Source: Vibrio panuliri (lineage in GTDB: Bacteria; Pseudomonadota; Gammaproteobacteria; Enterobacterales; Vibrionaceae). From it: DNA of 64,000 nt. The stretch lies in assembly GCF_009938205.1 (NCBI RefSeq), contig NZ_AP019655.1, positions 1,302,001 to 1,366,000 on the forward strand, written 5' to 3'. A program made the translations under genes and the position numbers. How positions within the stretch are numbered: position 1 is the stretch's first letter; each line of letters begins with the position of its first letter. Of the stretch, positions 33,666-42,166 are shown piece after piece. A model generated the notes under the pieces. It did no database searches, was not told the DNA's origin, and was given only the letters and a program-made list of their open reading frames with translations.

Positions 33666-33683
33666 ATTTCGATAATTAGAAAT
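33666..33683. promoter_or_regulatory. Candidate operator between LysR and sulfatase genes
   Basis: Inverted repeat ATTTC / GAAAT with an 8-base spacer, placed 23 bases upstream of the LysR start and 83 before the sulfatase ATG. It does not fit T-N11-A exactly and the region is AT-rich. Confidence 0.25.
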
Positions 33684-33765
33684 CGTATTAGCCTGTCGAT
33701 AGATTAACCGCTGTCAATTAACCTAGCTAGTAACCACAGCACATAATGAACAATTGGTGACTAGA

Positions 33766-35736
33766 ATGGCAAAAAAATTTAGAGCACTTTTACTACCTTT
33801 AGCGATCAGTAGCGCATTAATTACCCCTCAACTCTCTGCGGCAACGCCGACACTTGAAGCAACGTCCACTAACGGACAACACTTGCAGACCAGTGCCGCT
33901 CCTCAGTATCAAAACATCGTTTTGGATCAACGTTATGACGATGGAATCTTGGTCGAGCACTCTTCTAATCTGTTTTGGGGACCTGGCGAACGCATCAAGG
34001 TACATACCAAGTTTGACCGCACGCTCGCATACACGGCCGAGTCTGATCACGTGCATGATTCCTTAACCAAGCATGGGCGCAAAATGGATCAGGCAATTAT
34101 TCAAGTGGATGATAATGTTTACTTGGGTTACGGCTTCGGTCTCGATACACCAGTAATGATTGAAGGCGATGACGGTATCATCATTGTCGATCCCGGTGAG
34201 TCAGTGCAGATGGCACAAAGCGTAAAACAAGAGTTTCGCAAAATCACCAACAAACCGGTCAAAGCTATTATTTACTCCCACAACCATATTGACCATATCT
34301 CGGGCGTGCGTGCTTGGGTAGACGATCAACAAGTTGCCAGTGGTGAAGTAATGATCATTGCGCAAGAAGGTTTAACTCAAGCCGTCGCTAACTGGTCTTC
34401 CAATCTTGGGCCTTTGTTCGGTCAACGTACCTCTTACACCGGCGCAAAGCACGTTGAAGAAGGCGAACACGGTACGGTCAATGACGGATTAGGTCCGCGC
34501 TTTATGCAGGGTGATATCTCCTTTATCGAGCCTAATGTGACACTAAAAGACCGCTTGGATATTACGATTGCTGGCGTTGAGATGGAGATTGTGAATGTCC
34601 CATCTGAAACCAAAGATGAAGTGGTTGTATACCTACCTAAGCAAAAAATCCTTCATGCTGCGGAAGTGCTGCAGGGCGAGAACTTCCCTAACTTGCACAC
34701 CATTCGTGGTACCAAGTTCCGTGATCCTGCGATGTGGTTTAAAGGCATCGATGTAATGCGTCAGTTCGATACGGAAGTGATGATCAACTCGCACGGTCGT
34801 CCTGTTGAGGGCAAAGCTGCCGTGGATAACGTACTGACCGCTTATCGAGACGCGATTCAGTACACCCATGATCAAACCATCCGCCACATGAACAAAGGGC
34901 TAACGCCCGATGAGTTAGTGGAAGTTGTTAAACTCCCTACTCACCTTGCCTCACATCCATGGCTAGGCGAGCACTACGGTACCGTTGCTCACGCAGTGCG
35001 CCAGATTTATGTTGGCTATGTCGGTTTTTATGAAGCGGATCCTTGGCAATTAGAACCGATGGCTTATCAACAACGTGCTCGTGCATTTGTCGAACTCATG
35101 GGTGGTCGAGACAACATTATCAACACAGCGAAGGCAGCGATCGAATCAGAAAACTACACCTTTGCTGCTGAAATATTGTCCTACCCTATTACCGTCAATC
35201 AAGATGACATGGAAGCACGTCAGCTAAAAGCTACTGCGTATAAAAAATGGGCAGCAGACCAAGTCAATATTAACTGGCGAAACTGGGCATTAAATGCCGC
35301 AGCTGAACTGGAAAACAACCAAGACTTCTCTAATTTGATTAGCTTTGCCTCTGTTGATGTGATGACTGCGCTACCAAGCAAACAGATTTTCGACATGATG
35401 ACCGCTACCCTGATTGCGGAAAACACATTAGAAACTGAGATGGCGTTGACCTACAACTTTGCTGATACCAATGAAACGTTCACGCTAGAGATTCGTCATG
35501 GCATCGTCCAACTGCATGATACGCCTTACCAAAACAGTGACATCGAGATCGACACGACACGTGCGGTGTTGAACGATATTTTGCTTGCCGGCGCGAATGG
35601 GCAACAAGTTCTGGCGGAGAAAATACAGTCAGGGGAACTCAACTTTGCCAAGGGTGATATACCAAGCTTCGGGCAGTTTATGAGCTACTTTGATAAACCA
35701 ACTCCCCCGCAAGATCTCAAACTCATCGTACGCTAA
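33766..35736 (+). CDS. Periplasmic linear alkyl sulfatase (SdsA-like)
   Basis: 656-residue exported class III alkyl sulfatase that hydrolyses primary alkyl sulfates such as SDS. The signal peptide spans residues 1-26 (cleavage near LSA|ATP). The zinc metallo-beta-lactamase motif HNHIDH is at 172-177, followed by the family segment ILHAAEVLQGENFPNLHTIRG near 300. The C-terminal SCP2-like domain covers about 530-655 and precedes no further module. The dimerisation/helical region lies between (about 370-520). Start ATG at 33766; an in-frame TTG four codons upstream exists. The next two genes (small exported protein and FadL-type porin) follow after a UUCG-loop terminator. Confidence 0.93.
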   Translation: MAKKFRALLLPLAISSALITPQLSAATPTLEATSTNGQHLQTSAAPQYQNIVLDQRYDDGILVEHSSNLFWGPGERIKVHTKFDRTLAYTAESDHVHDSLTKHGRKMDQAIIQVDDNVYLGYGFGLDTPVMIEGDDGIIIVDPGESVQMAQSVKQEFRKITNKPVKAIIYSHNHIDHISGVRAWVDDQQVASGEVMIIAQEGLTQAVANWSSNLGPLFGQRTSYTGAKHVEEGEHGTVNDGLGPRFMQGDISFIEPNVTLKDRLDITIAGVEMEIVNVPSETKDEVVVYLPKQKILHAAEVLQGENFPNLHTIRGTKFRDPAMWFKGIDVMRQFDTEVMINSHGRPVEGKAAVDNVLTAYRDAIQYTHDQTIRHMNKGLTPDELVEVVKLPTHLASHPWLGEHYGTVAHAVRQIYVGYVGFYEADPWQLEPMAYQQRARAFVELMGGRDNIINTAKAAIESENYTFAAEILSYPITVNQDDMEARQLKATAYKKWAADQVNINWRNWALNAAAELENNQDFSNLISFASVDVMTALPSKQIFDMMTATLIAENTLETEMALTYNFADTNETFTLEIRHGIVQLHDTPYQNSDIEIDTTRAVLNDILLAGANGQQVLAEKIQSGELNFAKGDIPSFGQFMSYFDKPTPPQDLKLIVR

Positions 35737-35748
35737 TTTAACGCTATA

Positions 35749-35781
35749 GAGGAAGGAACCTTCGGGTTTCTTCCTCTTTTT
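35749..35781 (+). terminator. UUCG-loop terminator between sulfatase and small exported protein
   Basis: 12-bp stem GAGGAAGGAACC / GGTTTCTTCCTC with one mismatch and a TTCG tetraloop, then five T residues. Partial read-through would let the downstream genes be co-expressed. Confidence 0.88.
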
Positions 35782-35792
35782 AGGAGTCAGCT

Positions 35793-36296
35793 ATGCTCAA
35801 GTATGCCTTCACTCTCTTCCTTCTACTGCCAAGTTTAGCGTTGGGCTGCGGGCTTCATCAATCATTTGGCTTGCACATCACCAGTGAGCCTGGCTCTCTA
35901 GAAGTCTTTACTGAGATTATCGCAGCCCGCAAAGCCGGCGACTTAACCAATACCGCCAAACCTGACCAATTTAAACTGTTTTCGATAAAAAAAGCCTTCA
36001 GCCAAGCCGCCATCGCCGCTCCAAACTTCACTATTTTTGAAGCAATAAAAGGCCACTATAGCCAAGTCACGCCAACCAACTCATATCAAATCACGGGACG
36101 CAATACATTACCTAACGATGACGATTTGGTGTTGGTTACCGAGCTGGATGTATTAGATGCACTTGCTACCGGTGGGCTAAGTTGGCAAACCGCCAAACAG
36201 TCACAACTCGTGCATATTAATGGTTTACCCGAACAAGTGGCTCAACTGGACAGTTGGCTAACAGGCTTGTTCGACTCACTCTTTCAACATAATTAA
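35793..36296 (+). CDS. Small exported hypothetical protein
   Basis: 167 residues with a Sec signal (MLKYAFTLFLLLPSLALG) and cleavage near Gly18-Cys19. The site LALG-C does not match a strict lipobox, so lipoprotein processing is uncertain. The mature part is soluble and not recognised. It sits 19 bases before the FadL-type gene in the same direction, so the two are probably co-transcribed and may act together in hydrophobic substrate uptake. Confidence 0.8.
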   Translation: MLKYAFTLFLLLPSLALGCGLHQSFGLHITSEPGSLEVFTEIIAARKAGDLTNTAKPDQFKLFSIKKAFSQAAIAAPNFTIFEAIKGHYSQVTPTNSYQITGRNTLPNDDDLVLVTELDVLDALATGGLSWQTAKQSQLVHINGLPEQVAQLDSWLTGLFDSLFQHN

Positions 36297-36315
36297 ACGA
36301 TTAGAAACTCACTCT

Positions 36316-37530
36316 ATGACTCACAAAATTAAGCTTTTAGCACTCTCTTCCGCTTTGCTCGCCACACACAGTTTTGCCGGTGGTTATATGTTCCCAGAAC
36401 TGGGGATGATGAGTATTAGTACCGCTGGCGCTGGCGCTCAGGCGGTCGCCGAAGGAGCAGAAACCGCGTTTGCCAACCCTGCCGCTATGACAGAATTTGA
36501 CAACACCCAAATCGCATTCAACCTTCAAGGTATGGTTTCGGATATCGAATACCAAGACTTGGGCTCAACAGGAGCGTTCAGTCGTGGTGACGAGGTGACA
36601 CAAGCCGGAACCGCCATGCCGGTCGTCTCATTCTACATGGTAACCCCAATCAATGATCAGTGGTCGGCCGGTATAGCCTTTGCCTCAACCGGCGGTTCAC
36701 TTATCGACTACGGTAGCGATTTTAAAGGTGCGCTGTTGCTCAAGGATGCACAACTGCTTACCGCACAACTCAACCCAAGTGTGGCTTATAAAGTCAATCA
36801 AGATCTCTCAGTTGGGGTTGGCTTAGTTGCTGAGTATGGCATGCTTGAGCAAAATCTTGCTGGCAGTCGTCAACCAGGCTTGCCAAACGTTCAAGCTGAC
36901 GGAGACAGTTTTGAGATCGGTTACACTCTAAGTGCCCTTTATCACCTTGCCGAAGGTCATCGCATTGGCTTTGCGTACCGTTCTGAAATCAGCCACAACA
37001 TGGATGGCGATATCTCAATATCAGGTGCTAACTTGAGTTCAAGCGTCAATATCGTGATGCCTGCCACCGCTTACGTCAGCGGATATCATACCGTCAGCAA
37101 CAAAACCGCCCTGCTATGGAGCCTTGGTTGGACAGACTTTAGCAAAATCGCGTCAACAGCAATTACTTTAACGGATCGCCAAGGTCAGCTCGATATTCAA
37201 CGTCAATGGGAAGATACATTTTCAGCCAGTTTAGGCCTACATTATCAAGTTAACCCTGATTGGCGCTTAGAGAGTGGGATCTATTATGAAACTTCACCGC
37301 AAGATGATCCGAAGTTTCAGTACCCAGATGTACCAACAGGTGAAATATGGAAACTGGGAATGGGGACCAGTTATAACCTGTCGTCGCAATGGCGCATGCA
37401 ACTCTACTATGAGTATTACTATGGTGGCACCCCAGAGATTGAGTACTCAACAGAAAATCTCGGTAAATTGCACGGAGAGTATGACGCCAATGTTCACTTC
37501 TTTGGTTTGCTGGTCAATTACTCTTACTAG
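36316..37530 (+). CDS. OmpP1/FadL family outer-membrane transporter
   Basis: 404 residues with a signal peptide (MTHKIKLLALSSALLATHSFA|GGY). The mature N-terminus shows the FadL hatch signature GMMSISTAGAGAQAVAEGAETAFANPAAM (NPA motif). The rest is strand-rich and ends with aromatic SY (FFGLLVNYSY). FadL channels pass hydrophobic compounds, including long-chain fatty acids, across the outer membrane. Beside an alkyl sulfatase it could import alkyl sulfates or long-chain alcohols; that is inference. Terminator follows directly. Confidence 0.9.
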   Translation: MTHKIKLLALSSALLATHSFAGGYMFPELGMMSISTAGAGAQAVAEGAETAFANPAAMTEFDNTQIAFNLQGMVSDIEYQDLGSTGAFSRGDEVTQAGTAMPVVSFYMVTPINDQWSAGIAFASTGGSLIDYGSDFKGALLLKDAQLLTAQLNPSVAYKVNQDLSVGVGLVAEYGMLEQNLAGSRQPGLPNVQADGDSFEIGYTLSALYHLAEGHRIGFAYRSEISHNMDGDISISGANLSSSVNIVMPATAYVSGYHTVSNKTALLWSLGWTDFSKIASTAITLTDRQGQLDIQRQWEDTFSASLGLHYQVNPDWRLESGIYYETSPQDDPKFQYPDVPTGEIWKLGMGTSYNLSSQWRMQLYYEYYYGGTPEIEYSTENLGKLHGEYDANVHFFGLLVNYSY

Positions 37531-37536
37531 GTTTAG

Positions 37537-37564
37537 AAGGTGGCGAATGCCACCTTTGTCTTTT
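37537..37564 (+). terminator. Terminator after FadL-type gene
   Basis: Perfect 8-bp stem AAGGTGGC / GCCACCTT with GAAT loop, then TGTCTTTT. It lies 6 bases past the stop. Confidence 0.85.
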
Positions 37565-37649
37565 GCTCACACTGCTGACGCTTAATTAGTACTGCTATTT
37601 CGCCGTTTTGGTTTACAATTGCACCTAACGTTCACTAGCAGTAAAAATC

Positions 37650-37967
37650 ATGACGATAGCACCAAGTAAAATTACCTTCTTTGAGTTTCTTACCCCACTC
37701 ATTACCGCAGGCAAGAAAACCATTACCATTCGTGATGAAGCTGAAAGTCACTATGTGCCAGGTACACAAGTTGAAGTCTTTACATTGGAAACAGATAAAA
37801 AAGTTTGTGAGATTAAGATCTTATCTGTTGAACCTTTACTGTTCGATGAGATCAATGAATTTCATGCTGAACAAGAAGCGTTGCCACTGGATGAACTCAA
37901 GCGTCTGATCGCTGAAATTTACCCCAATCTCGATCAACTGTATGTGATCAGTTACAAACTGGTATAG
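37650..37967 (+). CDS. yqfB: ASCH-domain N4-acetylcytidine amidohydrolase (YqfB-like)
   Basis: 105 residues in the YqfB/ASCH family, which deacetylates free N4-acetylcytidine. The pattern ITFFEFLTPLITAGKKTITIRDEAESHYVPGTQVEV covers the conserved Lys (GKKTITIRD) and Asp/Glu catalytic region. AEIYPNLDQLYVISYKL matches the family C-terminus. Length is normal. Stands alone, convergent with the next gene. Confidence 0.9.
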   Translation: MTIAPSKITFFEFLTPLITAGKKTITIRDEAESHYVPGTQVEVFTLETDKKVCEIKILSVEPLLFDEINEFHAEQEALPLDELKRLIAEIYPNLDQLYVISYKLV

Positions 37968-37981
37968 AAATCACCTGCAGA

Positions 37982-38494
37982 CTATCTAAACCAGTAACGC
38001 TCAGTCCTAGCGTGTTGACGTCGTCGCGCCCCTGCAATGTAAAACACGCTAAGCATCAACGGCAAATACCAAATCAAGACATCCAATAATCCCGTGCTGC
38101 CTTTCAATGGCAGCGCCAAGCTGCTGGCAAAGAAATTGTTATCGATATAGGTAACTAAGGCTGGTAGCACAAAATACATAAATGCGGCAAACGCGCCAAA
38201 AATCGCATACTGCACCACACTGATCAATCCTTTAAATGCTCCTAATATGGCGCTAAACACAAGCGCAAATATCAAGCTCAACACCAAGGCTTGCACGATA
38301 CTCACTAACCTGACTAAGTTGATAAACTCGCTATTTGCTAGATAGCTGCGCAGGTCAGGAATCGCTTCCAAGGCCGTGACAATGAGCTTTCCTGACAAAG
38401 AAACATACCATTGACTAGAGAACACCCAGTCATAACAACCGAACAGCAGTAGACCGAGCGCCAATGCACCTATGCCACACACAAGTCGATACAT
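37982..38494 (-). CDS. Hypothetical multi-pass membrane protein
   Basis: 170 residues, not recognised. About four hydrophobic segments: LVCGIGALALGLLLFGCYDWVF, LVRLVSIVQALVLSLIFALVFSAILGAF, YAIFGAFAAFMYFVLPALVTYI and VLIWYLPLMLSVFYIAGA. An Arg-rich tail (RRRQHARTERYWFR) is expected on the cytoplasmic side. AGGGGAAA precedes the ATG at 38494; a longer in-frame start at 38554 lacks this. Confidence 0.7.
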   Translation of the reverse strand: MYRLVCGIGALALGLLLFGCYDWVFSSQWYVSLSGKLIVTALEAIPDLRSYLANSEFINLVRLVSIVQALVLSLIFALVFSAILGAFKGLISVVQYAIFGAFAAFMYFVLPALVTYIDNNFFASSLALPLKGSTGLLDVLIWYLPLMLSVFYIAGARRRQHARTERYWFR

Positions 38495-38633
38495 GGTTTC
38501 CCCTAAGTAATGATAGATTTGACAGAGTTGTAAATAAGCCTGAAAAATAGCCAATCGCCAAGTAGTTCAGTTAAAACTTACAATCTATCCCTCACTTCTG
38601 CGCTATCGATACTGACGAACGTGACATGGATTA

Positions 38634-38658
38634 ATAAAAAGGGAGCGATATGCTCCCT
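38634..38658 (-). terminator. Terminator after oxidoreductase fusion gene
   Basis: 7-bp stem AGGGAGC / GCTCCCT with a GATAT loop, T-rich tail on the minus strand, 9 bases past the stop at 38667. Confidence 0.8.
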
Positions 38659-38666
38659 AAAAACCT

Positions 38667-39632
38667 CTATTTTTCTAACACTGGAGTCACTTGGTAGGAG
38701 TAAATCATAGGTACTCCCTGCGAGTTAAACTTCACCTGCCATACCTCATTTACGGGTAGGCTAATGCGCTCGCCTTTCATAACCGATTCAGGGTAAGTGT
38801 CTGCGGTCAATAAGACACGCAACTCCACTTGATAACCGTCCCCCTGAGGCGTGATGTCGATTTGGTGAATATCATGCTGACAATTGGGCTTAAATGTAGC
38901 GCGAGCAATCCCATACCAATCTTCGAAGCCTTGATGCCCAATGAAATCCCCTTCCGGAGAAGACCATTCAACGCTCTCGGCTAAGTAACGCGTATAAACT
39001 TGAGTATCAGAGCCCAATTGATCAAACTGAGCGAACCACTGGCGAATCATCGTGGTAATTTTCGCTTGTGAAGAGTCACTTATCACCTCAATGGTTTTCA
39101 GAAGACGTTCAGCATGGTCCTCTGCACGTGCTTGTACTTCTTCCAACTTGTTATAAACACCTGGGATATAAACCATACGATGCGTATAGATCGGAGTTTG
39201 GAAATTCATGCCTGCTAAGTAAGCCGTTTGTTGCAGCGGATGAACTAACTGTTCAACAGTAAAGTGGTTATAGCCAAGCGGATCATAAGATTCTGCGGGA
39301 CCTCCAATGGTGAATGACAAAATCAACTCTTTGCCTTTTAGTTTGTCGCCATGTGTACCGTAAGCAAAGTTGAATGAAAACACGTCATCTATCCACTTTT
39401 TCAATAATGCAGGCACTGAATACCAGTACAACGGGAATTGCAGAACCACGATATCTGCCGCGATCAACGCTTGCTGCTCGGCGGCGACATCAATCTTATA
39501 GTCTGGATACAGTTGGTCCAATCGACGCACTGATACATCCGTTAGATGTTGCGAAACCTGCTTGATGATTACGCTGTTTGTGTATGAAGCGTCTAAATCC
39601 GGATGACCTGAAATAACTAACACTTTGCTCAT
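38667..39632 (-). CDS. NAD(P)H oxidoreductase (flavodoxin-2 fold) fused to NTF2/SnoaL-like domain
   Basis: 321 residues in two parts. Residues 1-190 are a flavodoxin-fold quinone/NAD(P)H oxidoreductase of the KefF/MdaB type (KVLVISGHPDLDASYTNSVI, VVLQFPLYWYSVPALLKKWIDDVFSFNFAYG, ILSFTIGGPAESYDP). Residues 200-321 resemble an NTF2/SnoaL-like cone (MIRQWFAQFDQLGSDTQVYTRYLAESVEWSSPEG...FIGHQGFEDWYGIARATFK). This C-terminal domain is not part of the usual KefF/MdaB layout. It is divergent from a LysR gene with a T-N11-A box between them. Role inferred: quinone or xenobiotic reduction; substrate unknown. Confidence 0.85.
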   Translation of the reverse strand: MSKVLVISGHPDLDASYTNSVIIKQVSQHLTDVSVRRLDQLYPDYKIDVAAEQQALIAADIVVLQFPLYWYSVPALLKKWIDDVFSFNFAYGTHGDKLKGKELILSFTIGGPAESYDPLGYNHFTVEQLVHPLQQTAYLAGMNFQTPIYTHRMVYIPGVYNKLEEVQARAEDHAERLLKTIEVISDSSQAKITTMIRQWFAQFDQLGSDTQVYTRYLAESVEWSSPEGDFIGHQGFEDWYGIARATFKPNCQHDIHQIDITPQGDGYQVELRVLLTADTYPESVMKGERISLPVNEVWQVKFNSQGVPMIYSYQVTPVLEK

Positions 39633-39714
39633 GGGTATGCCCTAAATCTAAATAACCGATGAGGCAAGATTACCGTTAGCAATTATAAATTTTTAGACGC
39701 TATTTCCTTAATTA

Positions 39715-39737
39715 ATTATTAGCTATAAACTAATAAT
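39715..39737. promoter_or_regulatory. Candidate LysR operator (T-N11-A) between oxidoreductase and LysR genes
   Basis: Perfect 8-bp inverted repeat ATTATTAG / CTAATAAT with a 7-base spacer. The inner part TAG-N7-CTA fits the LysR T-N11-A rule. It lies 25 bases upstream of the LysR start codon in the 129-base divergent region. Confidence 0.6.
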
Positions 39738-39761
39738 AACCGACAAGTACAAGGATATATT

Positions 39762-40673
39762 GTGAACGGTACTACCTATAATCAACTAGTGATGTTCCAC
39801 ACAATTGTGCACGAGGGCAGCATTTCAGGAGCGGCGCGCAAGTTAGAAGTTGCACCGCCTTCGGTAAGCCAAGCACTTAAATCATTAGAAGAGCATCTTG
39901 GCTTACCTCTGTTTACCCGCACAACTCGCAAAATGGAGTTGACTCAGGCGGGTCAACAATTAGTGGAGAAAACGCGCTTTTCAATGGATGAACTGAGCCA
40001 TGCGATAGAATCAGTCAGTGACTTAAGCAAAGTGCCGTCTGGAAAAGTGCGCATCACCATGCCGCGTTTTGCTTATCAAATCTATGTTCAACCGATTTAC
40101 GCTGAGTTTTGTCAGCTCTACCCTGATATTGAACTTGAGATCTCCGTGTCTGATGCCACTGTCGACATTTTAAGCCAAGGCTTTGATCTCGGTATTCGTT
40201 TTGGTGACAAAGTCGAAGATGGTATGGTGGCACGCCCGCTCACACCACCACTGAAAGAGGCGATCGTCGCTTCTCCTGCGTATATTGCACAACATGGCTT
40301 ACCCACTACTCCCAGTGAGTTAAGCAAACACAAGTTTGTTCAATATCGCTTTATCACTTCCAACCAGCTAGCCCCCTTGAGGCTTAATGATCACGGCGAG
40401 GTTCTCAACCTTGAAAGCCATAGCGCGATCATTGTCAACGACACTGACCTACTGATTGATGCAACTTTAAAAGGGCTCGGTCTATGCAGAGCCATTACTC
40501 CTATGGTTGATCACTACATTGAGTCGCAACAACTTCAACCCATCATGAGCGAATATTGGTATACCTATGCCGGGCTTTACGTTTACTTCCATCGAAACAG
40601 CCAAAAAGCGCGTAGAGTTCGTGTATTGATCGATTTCTTACTCGATAAAATCGCCCAAGGAGCCACGATATGA
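39762..40673 (+). CDS. LysR family regulator (CrgA-like)
   Basis: 303 residues starting at GTG, with AAGGA 8 bases upstream. The HTH is YNQLVMFHTIVHEGSISGAARKLEVAPPSVSQALKSLEEHLGLPLFTRTTRKMELTQAG (6-64). The effector-binding domain begins near 90 (GKVRITMPRFAYQIYVQPIYAEFC). It diverges from the oxidoreductase fusion, its probable target. Its stop overlaps the ATG of the P-loop kinase gene by four bases (ATGA), so the two are translationally coupled. Confidence 0.92.
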   Translation: MNGTTYNQLVMFHTIVHEGSISGAARKLEVAPPSVSQALKSLEEHLGLPLFTRTTRKMELTQAGQQLVEKTRFSMDELSHAIESVSDLSKVPSGKVRITMPRFAYQIYVQPIYAEFCQLYPDIELEISVSDATVDILSQGFDLGIRFGDKVEDGMVARPLTPPLKEAIVASPAYIAQHGLPTTPSELSKHKFVQYRFITSNQLAPLRLNDHGEVLNLESHSAIIVNDTDLLIDATLKGLGLCRAITPMVDHYIESQQLQPIMSEYWYTYAGLYVYFHRNSQKARRVRVLIDFLLDKIAQGATI

Positions 40674-41176
40674 AGCCAGCCATTTTATACATTTTCTCTG
40701 GCCTACCTGGCAGTGGCAAAACCACACTCGCCCAACACCTCGCGGCGCAAAACGGCGGAGTTTACCTTCGAATCGATACCATAGAGCAAGGCTTGCGCGA
40801 CCTGTGCCAGTTCAAAGTTGAGGGAGAAGGCTATCGGCTTAGCTATCGTATCGCTAGCGATAACCTAAGGTTAGGCAACCATGTTATCGCCGATTGCTGT
40901 AACCCAATCTCTTTAACCCGCGACGAGTGGCGACAAGTGGCGCGAGATGCAGGTGCACAGCACATTGATATCGAAATCATCTGTAGCGACCGACGAGAGC
41001 ATCAGACACGCGTCGAACAGCGCCAATCAAGTATCGACAATTTGATTCTGCCAACGTGGCAACAGGTCGTTGACCGTGAATATCACCCTTGGAATGAGCC
41101 TATCATTCGGGTTGATACGGCAGGTCAGTCCATCCAATCCAGTTGTGACGAGTTGATAGCAAAGCTCAATCAATAG
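40670..41176 (+). CDS. P-loop ATPase/kinase (AAA_33-type, gluconokinase-like)
   Basis: 168 residues. Walker A is GLPGSGKTT (near residues 10-18), with LRIDTIEQGL following and a lid-like Arg-rich region (SDRREHQTRVEQRQ). This is the small zeta-toxin/AAA_33 or nucleoside/gluconate-kinase type fold. Substrate unknown. The ATG overlaps the LysR stop (ATGA), so it is part of that operon. Confidence 0.8.
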   Translation: MKPAILYIFSGLPGSGKTTLAQHLAAQNGGVYLRIDTIEQGLRDLCQFKVEGEGYRLSYRIASDNLRLGNHVIADCCNPISLTRDEWRQVARDAGAQHIDIEIICSDRREHQTRVEQRQSSIDNLILPTWQQVVDREYHPWNEPIIRVDTAGQSIQSSCDELIAKLNQ

Positions 41177-41290
41177 TGTTCACTACCGGCAACGACCGTC
41201 AGATGAGCGGAGAAGGGAGAGTTCTCACCGTGACGGTTTTGCTTTTAGCTGGTATGGTCTAGATTCACTCAGTTACTTTACGGCAATGGA

Positions 41291-42166
41291 ATGTTCGAAC
41301 AAGTCAGCGGGATACTGTTTCCAGTGTTCGCGTTAGTATTAGTCGGTTACTCGGTTGGGCGTTGGATTCGCCCAGATTTTAAAGCGATCAACCGAATAAA
41401 CATGGATACCTTTACCCCGGCTTTGGTGTTCTCTTCTCTGGTCGCGATGCCACTTGATACCGAGCAGATACCGCTGCTTAGTGCCGCGTTAATTGCCGTA
41501 TTGGTCCCCGGAATAGTGATGATTCCCATCTGTAAACTTATGAAGATAGAGTTTCGCGCTTGGGCACCACCGCATATGTTCCGCAACAGTGGCAATTTGG
41601 CTATCCCTTTATTTACCTATACTTTCGGTGAGTCGGCGCTGGCTTCTGCCGTTTTATTGTTTGTTGTTTCAGCCTGTACCCACATCAGCCTTGGCTTAAC
41701 CTTACTAAGCAACGGCAATCCGCTAAAGCAAGTTGTCCGGATGCCCATATTTCTTGCCGCAGCCGCAGCGCTCACCATTAACCTTGCTGGATTCTCTCTC
41801 TGGCAACCCCTCTACGAAGCGACCGCGTTATTGGGTCAGGCCGCCGTCCCCGTCATGCTACTCTCGCTCGGCGCTCAGATGTGTAATATGCGCCTTTCAG
41901 GTATTAAAATTGGCATTCTCTGTACACTGCAATCCTTGTTTACAGGAGCGGTGGCATTTGGCTTGATCTATGCGTTTATCCCACTGCCAACCATGCAACT
42001 GCAAATGATGGTGCTGTTCGCGATGTTGCCACCAGCGGTCATGAACTATCTTTTTGCAGAGCGGTTTGATATTCAGCCCGAGCAAGTGGCCTCTATGGTG
42101 TTGTATGGAAACTTCTTTAGTGTACTCACTTTGCCAGTACTACTCTCGTTTGCGCTATCGCTTTAA
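41291..42166 (+). CDS. AEC family transporter
   Basis: 291-residue auxin-efflux-carrier family permease with about ten hydrophobic helices. Family landmarks are FRNSGNLAIPLFTYTFGESALASAVL near 97-122 and the C-terminal PPAVMNYLFAERF near 250-262. Bacterial AEC proteins move dicarboxylates such as malate or malonate, or export metabolites; substrate unassigned. Its stop overlaps that of soxR on the opposite strand by 4 bases, so the two transcripts are convergent with no intervening terminator. Confidence 0.87.
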   Translation: MFEQVSGILFPVFALVLVGYSVGRWIRPDFKAINRINMDTFTPALVFSSLVAMPLDTEQIPLLSAALIAVLVPGIVMIPICKLMKIEFRAWAPPHMFRNSGNLAIPLFTYTFGESALASAVLLFVVSACTHISLGLTLLSNGNPLKQVVRMPIFLAAAAALTINLAGFSLWQPLYEATALLGQAAVPVMLLSLGAQMCNMRLSGIKIGILCTLQSLFTGAVAFGLIYAFIPLPTMQLQMMVLFAMLPPAVMNYLFAERFDIQPEQVASMVLYGNFFSVLTLPVLLSFALSL

